Of a stretch of 64,000 bases of DNA, positions 1 to 12,800 are shown piece after piece. The notes under the pieces were generated by a model that did no database searches, was not told the origin of the DNA, and was given only the letters and a program-made list of their open reading frames with translations. The position numbers and the translations under genes are program-made. The stretch spans positions 813,501-877,500 of the forward strand of contig JADANN010000439.1 in NCBI GenBank assembly GCA_018806985.1. Direction: 5' to 3'. The stretch is from Angiostrongylus vasorum. Lineage: Eukaryota > Nematoda > Chromadorea > Rhabditida > Metastrongylidae. The first letter of the stretch is position 1; each line of letters starts with the position of its first letter.

Positions 1-859
1 CGCACCACCTAAAGATTAGTTTATAAGATCACATAAACAAATATACCATGTAAGAAGAATTTCATAGTTGGCAGTGTTTTTGTCTCAAAACTACCTTCCC
101 ATATGACAAAGTGCATAACAATTTATAATCATAATTTATAAATAAATAACATCGTGATAAATCGCACCACTCTTTTTTGAGTGCACCATGTAACAAAATA
201 ATATTTCGAAAGAAAAAACCAGCAATTTTCGGATCGATGTGAAAACCAAAAGCAGGCGAATGAAGCTAACTTGGTGGAGATTCGACTTCATGGGAAATGA
301 AGGAAATAAAACGTTTGGCTTTAATCAGTTCCTTACTAACACACTATGAATTTGGCTGAATTCGTAACACTACAGAGGTGATCGCGTCCATATTTGCTCT
401 GCACAACTCTTACTAATGCATCACCTCAGTGTCTTTGTTTTCCCAGAGAAGCGTCAGGTTCCATTTTTTCGACCTTTTATGGAGGTAGAGATGGAGGTAA
501 TTCTTAAGCTGGCTCACATTATCAAGCCGAGGACCACGTTTGTGTTGCAGAGCACCACTGACCAGTGCCTCAGAGGCACCAGTTCACTACTAACTCTTCT
601 GAATTCCAATAATTGGTCCTAGGTGGGACGAATAGAGTGGTTTTGGTGAGGGTTTCCTTTCCACAAATGGACGAGACCACTCTATGCTCCGCCCAGTGGC
701 AAATTCCTTTCACGCCACATTCTCGCTCACCGCGTCCCTGGTGTCTGTGGCGGTCACTCAGTGCAAATCCACGTAGATAGTTTTCTTCGTATAAAAAGTT
801 TTCCTACAGTTTTTGTTATTGTTGGAAATTTTCCAAATATCTAACTGCTGTCCAATTAT

Positions 860-1012
860 ACTTTCAACTCCCAGGACCGACTTTCTGTTAACCTCAGCAT
901 TGATTTATAATTCGATGTTTTTTCTTCAATAAGCGGACACAAGGTTGTTATTACAGAATTTGTCAGGATACAATAGCTGACGTTTCGGCAGTTGCGCCTT
1001 CTTCAGAGCCGT
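860..1012. repeat. Foldback-family repeat, single arm
   Basis: This segment shares two blocks with the inverted repeat at 19769-20032. One is the block reading GACTTTCTGTTAACCTCAGC near 880-900. The other is the GACGTTTCGGCAG...CGCCTTCTTCAGAGCC block near 980-1012. Only one arm is present, so it is a truncated or solo copy. The interior differs from the 19.8 kb copy. Confidence 0.55.
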
Positions 1013-4000
1013 TTATTTCTTGTAAGTATTTCACTAGTTGGTGGATAGCAGCCGCACAGAGTAATACATGGGCGAGGATTGTTCGTACGAGGCTTCTTGA
1101 AGAAAAACATCGAATACTTTCAACTGGTCACCGTAATTCAGTTGCGTCGTCTTATCTTTTTATCACTTGTGGTGAAGAATGTTCATTAAACGATGGTGGT
1201 GAGAGCAACCTTTTCACTGCCTCTCCTTGTCATAGCTTTTCTTTCTACTATATCATATTCTTTTAATCTAGTTGATATATCTGTTTTAATATGAGTAAGT
1301 GTAGCGCAGTGATCAAAGATGACGATGCTACGAATAGAGTGGAATGCATGACGCATCCACAAGGGATTGATCACCACCAAACTCCGTATCTCTTTATCAC
1401 CTTCAATTCCGGAAGTCATCAGTGTCACATGATTCGAACTCACCAGTTCACTCGTTCTGATACAGTCGTCAGCCGATCTGCCCTGTTTGCCCTGCTTACT
1501 CGAAGTTTCTTCTAAAAGAGTATTTTTTCTAAATGAAGCTACTCATTTTCACCATCTGTTTTTCATTTTTTTTTCGAGAGGATAGACCTGCTTAGCCTGC
1601 CATCTCTGGGAGACGTTGAGTTTCGATATGACTACAAGTTTTTCTTGAAGTAGAAAAAGGAAGGTTGCTTGTTGAAGGTCATTGCCATGATGGTCATCAG
1701 AAGTCGGGCTACGTAGCCTTGCGAGTAACCGGGTTTGAATTCACTGAGTTGTCAAATATTCATGGCTAATCTTATTCCACAGAGGTAATGTGCAGCAATC
1801 CTACTGATTTGGCTGTTTTGTAGAAGTTCCAGTTATTCGTGAAGTCATCAAATTCTACCTTAACTACGAACAACTTCATAGGCAATAGAGACCATCAGTG
1901 ACAATAATCACTATGCAAATAGATCTGTACTTGTTATCGGTAATGAAAATGTCGCAGCAATTGTCGCTCAGAAGTGTTCGTTCACTAGAAGTACGCTTAT
2001 AGTTTTGTAATAATCTGGGAGAACTGGGCAAAAAAGGAGAACGCTTGAATTTCTGAAATGAAAAAGTTGTTGACTTTGTTGGTATCTGATGCCACTTTTG
2101 AGTCCTCTTTCCTACTGCTGTGAGGAATTCATCTTTTCTATTTAGACGCTTTGTGGGTTCCTGTAAAATTTATGAGAATCGTATTCGATACATGAAGAAC
2201 ACTTTGGGGGAAATGTGACCCACATATGTCTCACAAGGGTTCCGCAAAAGAAAGGAGAAAATTCGCATTAGTTACAAAGTAGGAAATTTAATGCTTTTTA
2301 GAAAAATGAGGAATTTGGGCTGCTTTATTTCGGTAGAATTTGTCGAAATTTTAGTGAACATTCCCTTGAATCTGTTTCCTCCTCATCTTATTATTTTGTC
2401 ACAGTTACTACGGTATATTATACTTTGTTTACTGAATGTCTGCAAAAGGTTGCCGCGACTGCTGCTTAGGTGAATGGCAACAGAGATAGAGCTTGCTATG
2501 GTCATTCTTGGCTATTCGCTGCCGTTGTGCCTTGTTATGTTTATAATTTAAAATTCTCCAAAGCATATGCGTTGCATTAAGTAGCTCGGAAAACTCTTAC
2601 TTTCTTCCTTACCCTTTATCTGTTTTCGAATTCTTGAATTCTTATCTGCTCTCTGTTATGCGGACGTCCGCAATCACCTGCTGTTCGGAGACGATTTCCG
2701 CCCGAGTCACTCGAGATGATAAAGAATGGCGTAGCCGATCACTGCCCTTTCCAATCATTATCTCTTCCCCCCTTTCATGAGCAATCGTCGGTGATAACAT
2801 CTGAATCATCTGCTGGTTATGTTTCTTTGGAATGCAGAGGTTAAAGGTGTCCTGCAACACACGCATGGTCGTTACTTCGATGTGAGACCCCGGATAACCA
2901 AGACCTCCATCTCTTTCAAGGTCGACGAATTGGTAGCAGACTGATTTTAGAGGATAGCAAAAAGCCCTTAATTGATGCTTCAGAGGTCACTGTTAATTAG
3001 GTATGTAACCAATTACCTCTGCTGTGTTACGAATGGAGTCCAATGCACGATGTATTCCTAGAGAACCACTCAACGTCGAATGCTTTACTTTCATCTTCTT
3101 GGATTACTAGGCCAGCACGAGATTCTTATGCAACTTTTATTCGGGTAACGTTTCGACGTCTTCGTCTTCCTCAGAACCGATGATCCGAGTCAGTGGTCCA
3201 CAGTCGTTCTTCTTCTCGATGTGACGTCATCGTCGTCAGATCGAGGAGAACATTCTTCAGCGGAGATTCAGAGGAATCTTGTGGCAAAATATTTATTTGC
3301 TTTATTTTCGCATAATCCACCAGTTGAATAGTTATTGCAGACTGGTATAGAAACGGTTGGACCCAGTTTTTGCATCCGTGCACTTGTACGGTGTTTTTCT
3401 TCGTTCGCTTTTTTTTGTTTTCCTTTCGTGCCATCGCATAGAGTGAATCACCATCACTGTCCATCACATTTACGTTCAAGCGATGTGATGCGTTTCGTCA
3501 ACAAAAAATGAAGTCTCTACAAAGAATATCTAGGAGAAATCGCACATTATGTAAGGTGTCGGTGTCATTGGAAAGATGTCATAGATAGGTATCGATTGAC
3601 ATAAGGAGGTAACGACTAATGAAGAGACATCAATGGACGTATACTCTATGGTCCTTACGAATCGGATTTATTACAGCAATCCAACATAACAGTTTCCCAC
3701 AAATTCGTCAACACCTCCTAGTATTCCATCAACAGTGTTGCAGCCCAATTTCTTGACCGACAACTCGTCCACGACTGCCCTTTCAAACGAACGACAAGCC
3801 GAATCACACAAAAAACGCTAAAAACCATGAAATTTTATTTCAGACTAGTCTAACGTTGCTTACTAGGGCAGTAATTGACATTGAGCACTAATTTAAATAT
3901 TGCCTAGGTGTTTCAAGTTTTTAATGTATGTAAGCGGAAGGGCGAATAATCCCTGAATAGGAGTCGTTCACGATTACTTTTCACGGGTCATCAAACGCAC

Positions 4001-4128
4001 AATGGGAAGACCATCAACCGATAGTCTGTCTCGTTCATAAAAACCTTGGACGGAAATATGATGCTTGTCGTGCCCGTTCCACCGAACAAAACCTATTGAG
4101 AATCTCTGCTACTTGACAAGTTTTTTCA

Positions 4129-4211
4129 TTCTAAACTACAAGATGTAGCTGGGTTCATACCACCTGATTTCGTTCTAAACTACAAGATGCAGCTGGGTTC
4201 ATACTACCTGA
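4129..4211. repeat. Two-copy direct tandem repeat, 39-base unit
   Basis: The unit beginning TTCTAAACTACAAGATG occurs at about 4129-4167 and again at 4173-4211, with only two substitutions. It is a recent local duplication with no evident function. Confidence 0.85.
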
Positions 4212-5212
4212 ATCGTTCAAGTTGGGAAGGAAATTAGCAGTTCCATCCATAAGACTAAATCAATGTCAGTAATCACTTGTATTCTAGTAGCAATTATCAC
4301 CACTAACTGGGAAGTAATGGCGACTTGAGGAAGATACATCGCGAATCTCGAGACTTCAGGGAGTGTAGATCGTGGTTCAACCAGCAATTTCCCACTCAGA
4401 TGGGAACTGCGCAAAGAACCATGAGACTCTTCGTGATTTTCGAAGCATTCAAGTATTTATTTACGTTTATCTGGGCTTCATCTTTGTAATGTTATTCTGC
4501 AGATAGCTACTAAAAATAACTATTACTGATAAGTCAACGACCAGCACGAAACCACTGGAGCAGAACATATGCATGTACGATGGCAATAAGTACGAACTTT
4601 TGCTATAAAGCTTTCGAATGGTGCTCGTTCGGTCGTTAGGACAGATGACGTTTGTCGCTGACGATTTCTCGTGAACAGATTTTTTCTTCTGGTTAGAATA
4701 GTTGTTCTTGCTGGTCAATATATCCGTTCTCGATAATCATGGATGTTAATTAATGCTGGTCTTCAGTGAGGAATCTCTGTGGTGGACGAATTGTTTCTTA
4801 CACCGTAATCCATCTACCCATTCGAAACCTTTCAACATTTAAGTGTTGTTCCATTTTTTCTAAATAACTACCATCTATTGACCATGTGGCATTGAAGTTT
4901 CGTAATTTCTTACATCTACCAAATTCCGTCTACACGGCTGGTTTCTAACTAGTTTTGATACGGTCTCTGAGTCTTCCTATAGCAACACCTTCATTCATGC
5001 TACCTTCTAAAAACACTTAACTACCAAGTTTTTCTGGTCTCATCCTAATACGTCAAAGAACCCTTGTTGAACGATAAATAGTTCTGTTTCAACAACTCTC
5101 TTTCAACACTGTGAAACAGGTTATGAAGCTGTTAAAGAAGCTGTAGGAAAGTGTCCTTACTGTGTTTTGTTATGTTTGTGTGCTTCTTATGTTTTTCATG
5201 GTTTCAATAAAG

Positions 5213-5492
5213 GCGTGTGTGGCGCAGTGGTCGGAAGCACCCTGCAACACACACACATGGGATCGATCCTCGCGCCCCCTGGCCCACCAAGCCTTCCATC
5301 CCTCCGAGGTCGGCATATTGGTACCAGACTTGTCTAGGGAGGATATCAGCACTGGATCGATACATCGGTAGGCCACCTCGAGCCATTGTAATGGTCCGAT
5401 ATACATTCAGTCACCTCAAAACAATGCTTAATGAAGTCGAATGCATGGCGCATCCCTCAGGGATCAACGCCGAGAGCTTTATCCTTCTTTAT
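5213..5492 (+). repeat. SINE family A (tRNA-derived), near full length
   Basis: This is the clearest family A copy. The head carries a pol III A-box-like sequence TGGCGCAGTGGT at 5220-5231 and a B-box-like GGATCGATCC at 5260-5269, spaced as in a tRNA gene. A tRNA-unrelated body follows, ending in a conserved block (CATCCCTCAGGGATC) and a T-rich tail. Short open frames across it on both strands are repeat sequence, not genes. The same body recurs at 9492, 30431, 42446, 46406 and 62057, among others. Confidence 0.85.
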
Positions 5493-5816
5493 GTCTTTCA
5501 TATTGATCTGAAACAGAAACAACGGGATTTGCTTAGTGCGAGAATAATAAAGAAGTAAGCTGCACACGAAGGTTACGGTTAGGGAAATTCATTATTTATA
5601 GCCCACTTGTTGCCAACGTAATACCACTTTGCATGTGCGGGGTTTCCATTTAGTTGAAGCTCTTCCGTATATGGAGTAGAACTCCTTCAGATTCTGTGAC
5701 AAATACTAAAGAAGTAATCTGCAATCTGTGGAACGTTTTGTGTCCATTATCACTGACCGTTATTCACAGAAGATCACCACCACCGCCGCCACCACCACGA
5801 ACACTCGGTAACAAAA

Positions 5817-6135
5817 AGTTCATTTGTTGTGAACGCAAGATTTCATGTGTACGATTTTTCTGATCAACTCGAACTCTCCGATCTATAAAATGACGCTTTC
5901 TCAGATTTTTATGTTTCTTGGCGCTTACCATTGTTCACACATGCACACACGCCAACCACCACCAGAACAAACGCTCATTTGTAGTCAACGTAAAATTTCG
6001 TGCGCACGAGTTTTTCTGTTCAATTCAAGCTGTCTGATCTATTGAATGACGCTTTCTCAGATTCTCTAGGCGTTTATGTTTCTCGGCGTTTACCGTTGTT
6101 CACACACACCCTCATACCACCACGACGGCCACCAC
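5817..6135. repeat. Imperfect tandem duplication of a ~155 bp unit
   Basis: A unit running from TTCATTTGT...GAACG through TGACGCTTTCTCAGATT to TTCACACA...CCACCACC occurs twice in a row, at about 5817-5968 and 5973-6135. The copies differ by substitutions and a small insertion. Proline/histidine-rich short frames here come from the (CCA)n-like tracts that flank each unit. Confidence 0.7.
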
Positions 6136-6803
6136 CCTGGACAAACAACCACCGCCACCTGACCACCACCGACGGCGCCAGCCATATGTATTTATTTGAC
6201 TCCTTTTAGGCACTTTACTGGTACGTCGACCATCACGAATCATTTACGAAGTATCCATTGATTTCTTTAATTTCACGTCTTCTTTCTTTTCATGATTAGA
6301 TGTGACATTTGAAATCGATAGATAGTCCTGTTTCTGGTCGTTACACTTTTAAGCGTGCTATCTTTTCAACTAAGAACATCTTTCAATTCGTACTTTACTA
6401 GGATGGAAAACTTCACGATCTTTCGTAGACTTACGTTCATTACTGCAAATTTCTATCCATAAACGACTATCTGTTGAAATCATGGCAAAAACGTCGTTAA
6501 TGTGTCTCAAAAATCCAGACTCATGCGATTATTACTAATTATTAATTTTAAAGTTGCTCTACCAGAAAATAAAGCGACTCTTGTTTTTGTGGTCTTTCGA
6601 TCGATTTTATTGATCAGACTTAACGCAGAACCGCGATTTTTTTCAAATCGATTTCCACTGTACAGCTAAAAGGACATTACCTTGTTTTCGTTGCCGTCAA
6701 CTAAACGTAGTGTTTTGGCCTTATTGGAACAAATTCGTTCTCATTCCCTTTCTTAAGACGACTTTTCTAGAAATGTCACCTATCGATCTCATTTATTGAT
6801 CGT

Positions 6804-6820
6804 CTGTTCTCCATAGAGCT
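6804..6820 (+). promoter_or_regulatory. Possible trans-splice or 5' leader acceptor
   Basis: A pyrimidine-containing tract ending TGTTCTCCATAG (AG at 6815-6816) lies only four bases before the ATG at 6821. Very short leaders between acceptor and ATG are usual when nematode mRNAs receive a spliced leader. It could also be an ordinary acceptor joining an upstream untranslated exon. Confidence 0.4.
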
Positions 6821-9800
6821 ATGTCGGCTAGCATTTGGCTTACGGTAACGCTAATATTCTGGCTACTCGTTACTGTTATGCGTCAAGTTTTTGATCTTGT
6901 CGGAAAACTCTGGATACCAGTTGGATTCAATCTTTTGCAGGTATGGTTGATCGCTATGGTTATTTTGAGCATATTTTGAGATTATCAGAGATAAATGTTA
7001 TGGATTTTTTTCATGATGCACTTCTGGATGCCTAATTCTAGGCTCCCATTCCCTTGACCCTGTTCGGTACTCCAATTTTAAGACGAAACGGGTGTCCACG
7101 AAATAGAATAATCAGTAGGGTTTGGACTGTTTCCCACTTTCTACGAACTTCTTAGAATGTCGGATCATTTCATGAGGAAAGCTATTCCTTCCTCTAAGGC
7201 CAACAGCATATTCGAAATGACAGTATTTCAATAAGAACATAGAAAGAATTAGTGAATGACCTCCATAACCTTTTTAATACGACATAAAGCACAACTGATG
7301 ACAGTTTTCTGCCGGTTAGAGCTCATTTTTCGTTCGTTCTCTTAACATATTTATGAGCAATTTAGGGTATTTACAAGCAGTTTGCTGTCAAAGGACTGTA
7401 GGTTGAGACAAGTGGAAGGAAAGGATTCATAGCTTCCTTTGTATATTAGATTAATAACATGACAAAAAGTTTATGACAAATCATTCTTTCCTTTTTTCTT
7501 TTTTTCTCAGTTCCTTTTTCGAGTGTTTCATGAGGTATTTCTTATCGTTTCTGCCGTATGTTGGTAATAATCGGCATTACACCGAATTATTCTGACACTT
7601 AAACATTTCCCATTTAGTCGAAACAATTTTAATCGCAACAAAAAACGGCATAATGGTCGTCGATGGTTTCATATTCCTATACACATAAAATGAAGATAGC
7701 TTTCTTTATTGGCCCGATTGTATAGCGTTACTATCCAGCATCTGGCGCAACTGAACCTGCATAGATCCGTTTTAATGAAGCTCGTCATTGTTGTTGTTCC
7801 GGGACTCAGCGATGTTCCGAAACCATTATTCCGGAATATTCAGGAGCAGCCGATAATCTAGGAAAACAAATTGGGCCAACTTTAGCCCCAATTCTCTTCT
7901 CCGTTCCTTTTCTTCTTTTTTTTTCGCGTTATTCATATCGAGAAGTACATTTTACATAATTATCCACAACATTACTACCAACCATCTGGCGCAACAGGTC
8001 GTGCGTAGATCCCTTTTGATGAGGCTCGAGTGAGTTGGAATTCAAGAAAAGCAATTCTGTCCCATTTACTTCAAGTGATTTTCGTTCAATGTCTTATGGA
8101 AGAGCTGTTTTGAAATAAACACCATTCATTCTCCAATTCATCGAAAATTCTAGAGACATAGGCAAAAAAACTGCGTTAACCAGATTTTCAAATAGTTTAG
8201 TCATTCGTTTCAAGCAACTGGAAATTGCGTGTCGTTCGCACTCCTTGAAGAGTGAACACGACCTGTTAAATTTTCCATTTAATCTAACGATGATTTATGT
8301 GAGAGTCTGAAGAGTGTGTCAGTTAATTTTTTTCCCTCTTGGCTTCTTAGGATTTTTCTTATTGCGAAGGAACATCAACATTACCCCATTTCTCCTTTTT
8401 CTTCCTCTTGTTCCTACCTGTTTTCCCTCATTTCTTCACTCTACTAAAGGATTATAATATATCTACATTTTCGAAGTCATCGATTGAGTTTCTCGTAAGC
8501 AGATACTCGGTGCTCGTCGTGTTTACATAGAGAGGAGGTAGGTATCCCCTCATCTTTCTGGCTTAATGGAACTATTTATATTTGCTGGCGTTACTGCGCC
8601 ATTTTTTTTAAAACGTGATCTTGAATAGAACTAATCTAGGTGGGGTGAATAGTAGAGAAGAATGATCGGACTAATCATAATGTGTAACTTTTTATTTTTT
8701 TGCCTACTATTTTTTTCATGACAGAGTATTATGTGAAGTACAACCACAATGATGCGCAGATGTTTGCAAAAAAAGCGGTCCTAAGCCAGGTTCGAACTCG
8801 GGATTAACCTTTCCGGGAATGCGTGTGCTATCCACTGCATCACCGAAGCCCTTGTTTTTCTCTTTGTCTCAGTCATTTTTTTAACCTAACGGTGCTACCA
8901 ACAACCACCAGTTAACGGGAATGATTTGGGAAACACAAATCGGCATTGGTTCCTCTGGTTTATTTGGGGTTTGGAGGTTTGCTCGTATCTCAATATCATT
9001 GTAGTTATAATATGACTATTTTTTCCGTTTATTTATTGATTATTTATTGAACATGGAATCGCAACGTGGTCTTCTGTTCGATCCTGCGCTCTGCTCTAAC
9101 CTACGCTCATGTTGGGAAAAGGGTAGCAGTCTTATTTGAAGAAAAAACATGAAAACATCGAACTTGAAAAATAGGCGCAGAACCAAATGTTAGTGACAGT
9201 GAAAAGTGGTTGGTAACAACCTTGTCTATACTCATGAGTACAACAAATTGCACTGACTTGACACATACTTAGATTCTCGCGAACTGTTGTATAGACCGGT
9301 TATGCATTCAGTCATCCCTACAACGCTAGGAATGCAGTCCAATGTATGACGCATCCCTCAGTAAGTAACCAACGTCGGGCGCTTAATTCTTTAGTTCTCA
9401 AAAAGCTGTGTGTTCTCAAAAAGAAGAAACTACAAAACCACTTGTTTTAGTATCTTATGAAAAGTCGAATAAAATGATGTTCGATGGCGTAAAAAGGACA
9501 AAACTCTCGACGTTGATCAATCCTTGAAGGATGCGCCATGCATTCGACTTCATTAAGTATCGTTGGAAGTGATTGAATGCATGTCTGGCCTTTACAATGA
9601 CTCGCGGTGGCCTACCGATGTATCGAGCCAGTGCTGCTATCCTCCCAGACAAGTCTGGTATCAAGTTGCTAACCCTAGAGAGATGGAAGATTTGGTGCGC
9701 CATGGGCGGGGGGATCAATTCCACGTGTGTGTTGCAGGGCGCCTCCGACCACTGCGCGACACGCGCCCTATTCGAGGACATAGTGGCATCATACCGAATA

Positions 9801-12800
9801 TTTGTGTATTATCTGAATCTGACGGTATTAGGTTACTGGGGAATTATTGCCCGATTTGTAATTTCATTTTTGCTTCTATGCTTTCAAAAATAGTTTTTTT
9901 CTTTTGAATGCTGTAATATCGATACATCAATGCAACGCTCATTTTATGCACTTCGGCACCAGACACCCGAATTATAACACTAATAGTTTTTTCGTTAGAA
10001 ATTATAACCCCTGATATTTCATATACGGTGTGCCGTCGACGGTTTACTTGACAGTAATTGTTACCTATCCCACAAACAGTACCAAAAAACCAGCAATGGG
10101 ATGAGTGACCTTTGATTATTCGCACGTAGTCAACTTGAGTCGGGGTGTGCGTGGGAAAGCGCGCACGTCTAATTGCGGGAGATGATCGGGGGTGCGTGGT
10201 TGTGGTGGTGGGAGTAGTACAAGAGCGAAGGGAACCCATAGAACGGCGACGGAATCACAATGTTTTAATTTTTATTCGCTGCCTGTCCTTTTTCCATTGT
10301 ATTGTCCATTGTATTGAATGAAATATAGCCATAAGTAGGGACACGTGTAGTGCTCGATCCGGCGCTTCAGACTCACAAAGCATTTCATCCCTTCTATGTT
10401 AGCAAATTGGCACCGGATCTGCCTAGAAGGATAGCAGCACTGACTAATCGGTGGCCCAGTGCGAGGCATTCTATAGGCCAGATATGCATTCAATGACCTC
10501 TAACTAGTGAAGTCGAATGCATTGCGCATCCCTCAGTTATTAATCAAGGTCAGATCATCGAGGGTTCTATGCTCCTTTATACCTTACTACCACTTGTATG
10601 CTAAGATATGAGCAAAGCTCGGAGCCGCCGGTGCGCTTCGAACCAGCGAAACACTACGCTAACATCGTTAGGGTAAAAGAGGCTAAGAGAACGGTAAAGC
10701 AAGGGTCTCGATTGGTGCGGTGGGTAACACATGAGCCTCTGGTAAGCGTTATATCGAGCTCGAGACGCAATTATGGCTCGGCGTTTTGCTCATATTTTAA
10801 CACTCTTGGTGATCGTTCATTCTGAAAACTTCGAAGCTTCTAGATGAACAACAGAACAAGGTTAACGCAATCATTCTTTGATCGTTTTTTTTTGTTGAAT
10901 AACCATCAATACTTCGGCTACGTAATTTTTCTTTTTCTTTTTAAAATGCTTTTCTCATTATGATGTGTTATCTACTTCGTCCTCCCAACGGTTTATCACC
11001 TCATCGTGGCTGGCAGGTGTTCGTGGATGCCGACTGCGATGTACAGCGGGGGGGATTCGTCTCCCCCGCAGGGTCTCCCAAGCTGAGAAGGAGTCTGGCG
11101 TTTCAATAAGGAAGCCTAGCTAAGAGTAAACCAATTCCAGGATCTGCCACGGTCCTGATATCAAAGTCGCATGGTGGTAAATCTCCCTCTGATCCACCAG
11201 GGCTGCGAATGCCCGTGGTGGTGAGGACCTGGGGTAGACATTGGCCAGGCTGAGCTGACCTCGGGATTCCAGGAAACCATAATGGCTTAACCAGCAAATC
11301 TCCTAAAAGTGTCTGTGTAGTTCATTCTTTCTTCCGTAGTAGGATAATTAACCACATTCTTCAGTCACCTTTCGGTATCGGTCAATTAGCAATGAAATTC
11401 GCAGCGAAACTATAAGTCGATAATTTTTATACCGGTTTTTCATGATTTTAGTCAGTTACGACTTTCAGAATAAACCATTTATGAAGCTGACCTGTGGAAA
11501 AAGCCTTGAAAATTTTGTAGATACTGCAAAAACAAATAGAAAGATGAACTAAGAGCGCGTTAGTCACCTTGCAATGTAGTCCCCCAAATTTTATCTTTTA
11601 TCTATTTTTTTTATCCTTCATTTATCTTGTTTAATTTTTTCCTCTTTTTTCACTTCATCTGGATAGCCCGTCTTCACTGGTTGTGCGGGCCCCCGCATAA
11701 TTTCTACTCCCCAGATATTTGCTGGTTTGGCCACTGTGGTTTTCTCGACCACCGAGGACAGCCGAGCCAAAGTCTGCCCCAGGTCGTCACCACCACCACA
11801 GGCAGTCACAGTCCTTGTGGATGAGAGCGAGATTTGCCACCATGCGACTAGTTTGATACCAGGACGGTAGTGGATCCTGATATTGGTTTACTCTTAGTAG
11901 CTGACTTCCTGGTGGGAACGCCGGACTCCTTCTCAGCTTGGGAAACACTGCTGTGGGATGAATCTCCCCGCTGTACATCACAACTCGACACCCAGGAACA
12001 CCCCAACCACAATGAGGCGGTAAACCGTTGGTGAGATCTTATATATTACTGTATATTACTTTGTATAATGCAGGTACTGTTCATTTTTCGTATTGCATCT
12101 CTTTTGTGCTAATTTTGCAAGAAGATATTTAGTTCAAGGAAAATCTCTTGAACCTTCATAGAGCAGTTACTATGAATTCAACCATATTTCGATAAACTAG
12201 GCCAAATTACCGTCCAATCATTTGTTATAAATAATAGTTATAGGGGTACCCGGGACATACAACCTTATCCTTAGCCACATCTAATCAGAAAACAGTATTG
12301 ATGGATTTCAACAGTATCGAAGTCTTTAGAAAATATGGAAGGATAGAGATTTCGACCTTGATCAGTCTCCAAGTGATACACTATGCAGTCAACTCCATTC
12401 GTAGCATCATAGAGATAATTGAGTGCATATCTGTCCTATACAATGAATCATGATAGTCTAGTCATGTATCAAGACAGTGCCGCTATCCTTCCAGATAAGT
12501 CTGCTACCAAATTCCGATAGCAGAAGGTTAAAAGGCTTGCTTGTCCTGGAGCCCCTGGGTCAATCCAAGAACCAGGTGTCTGTGGCCTCCCACTCTTAAT
12601 CATTGCGATACAGGCACTCCTAGTCTAATCGCATTCTCTTACAAATGACGTCAGAATACGATTTATTAGGTGATTGAGAGGACATTTAGAAGAAGCATAG
12701 ATCTTGCTATGTAGCTCCACCTTTATAACGCTCGTTGTTATCATCTACATGGCATAGTAGTAGATAGCTCAGTATGTATAATGTTCAGTTTTTCACTTTA

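Larger units (their letters stand above)
1..6814. other. Upstream flank of the NKAIN-like gene, no supported gene
   Basis: I see no exon with both credible splice sites and family resemblance here. Open frames are short (about 60-110 codons) and look random. The stretch holds a foldback-family arm near 860-1012, fragments of SINE family A near 1290-1390 and 3000-3080, a 39-base tandem duplication at 4129-4211, a full SINE A copy at 5213-5492 and an imperfect tandem duplication at 5817-6135. The promoter of the gene starting at 6821 probably lies in the last few kilobases, but I recognise no specific element. Confidence 0.5.

Noticed and set aside
8762..8850. tRNA-like sequence with GGTTCGAAC
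   Set aside because: The boxes are present but the cloverleaf is not, and the same sequence lies in other family B elements, so it is not a working tRNA gene.
10981..12031. Gly/Pro-rich frames of 60-65 codons
   Set aside because: They come from family C elements; equivalent frames occur at 22330, 27970, 49000 and 58062.
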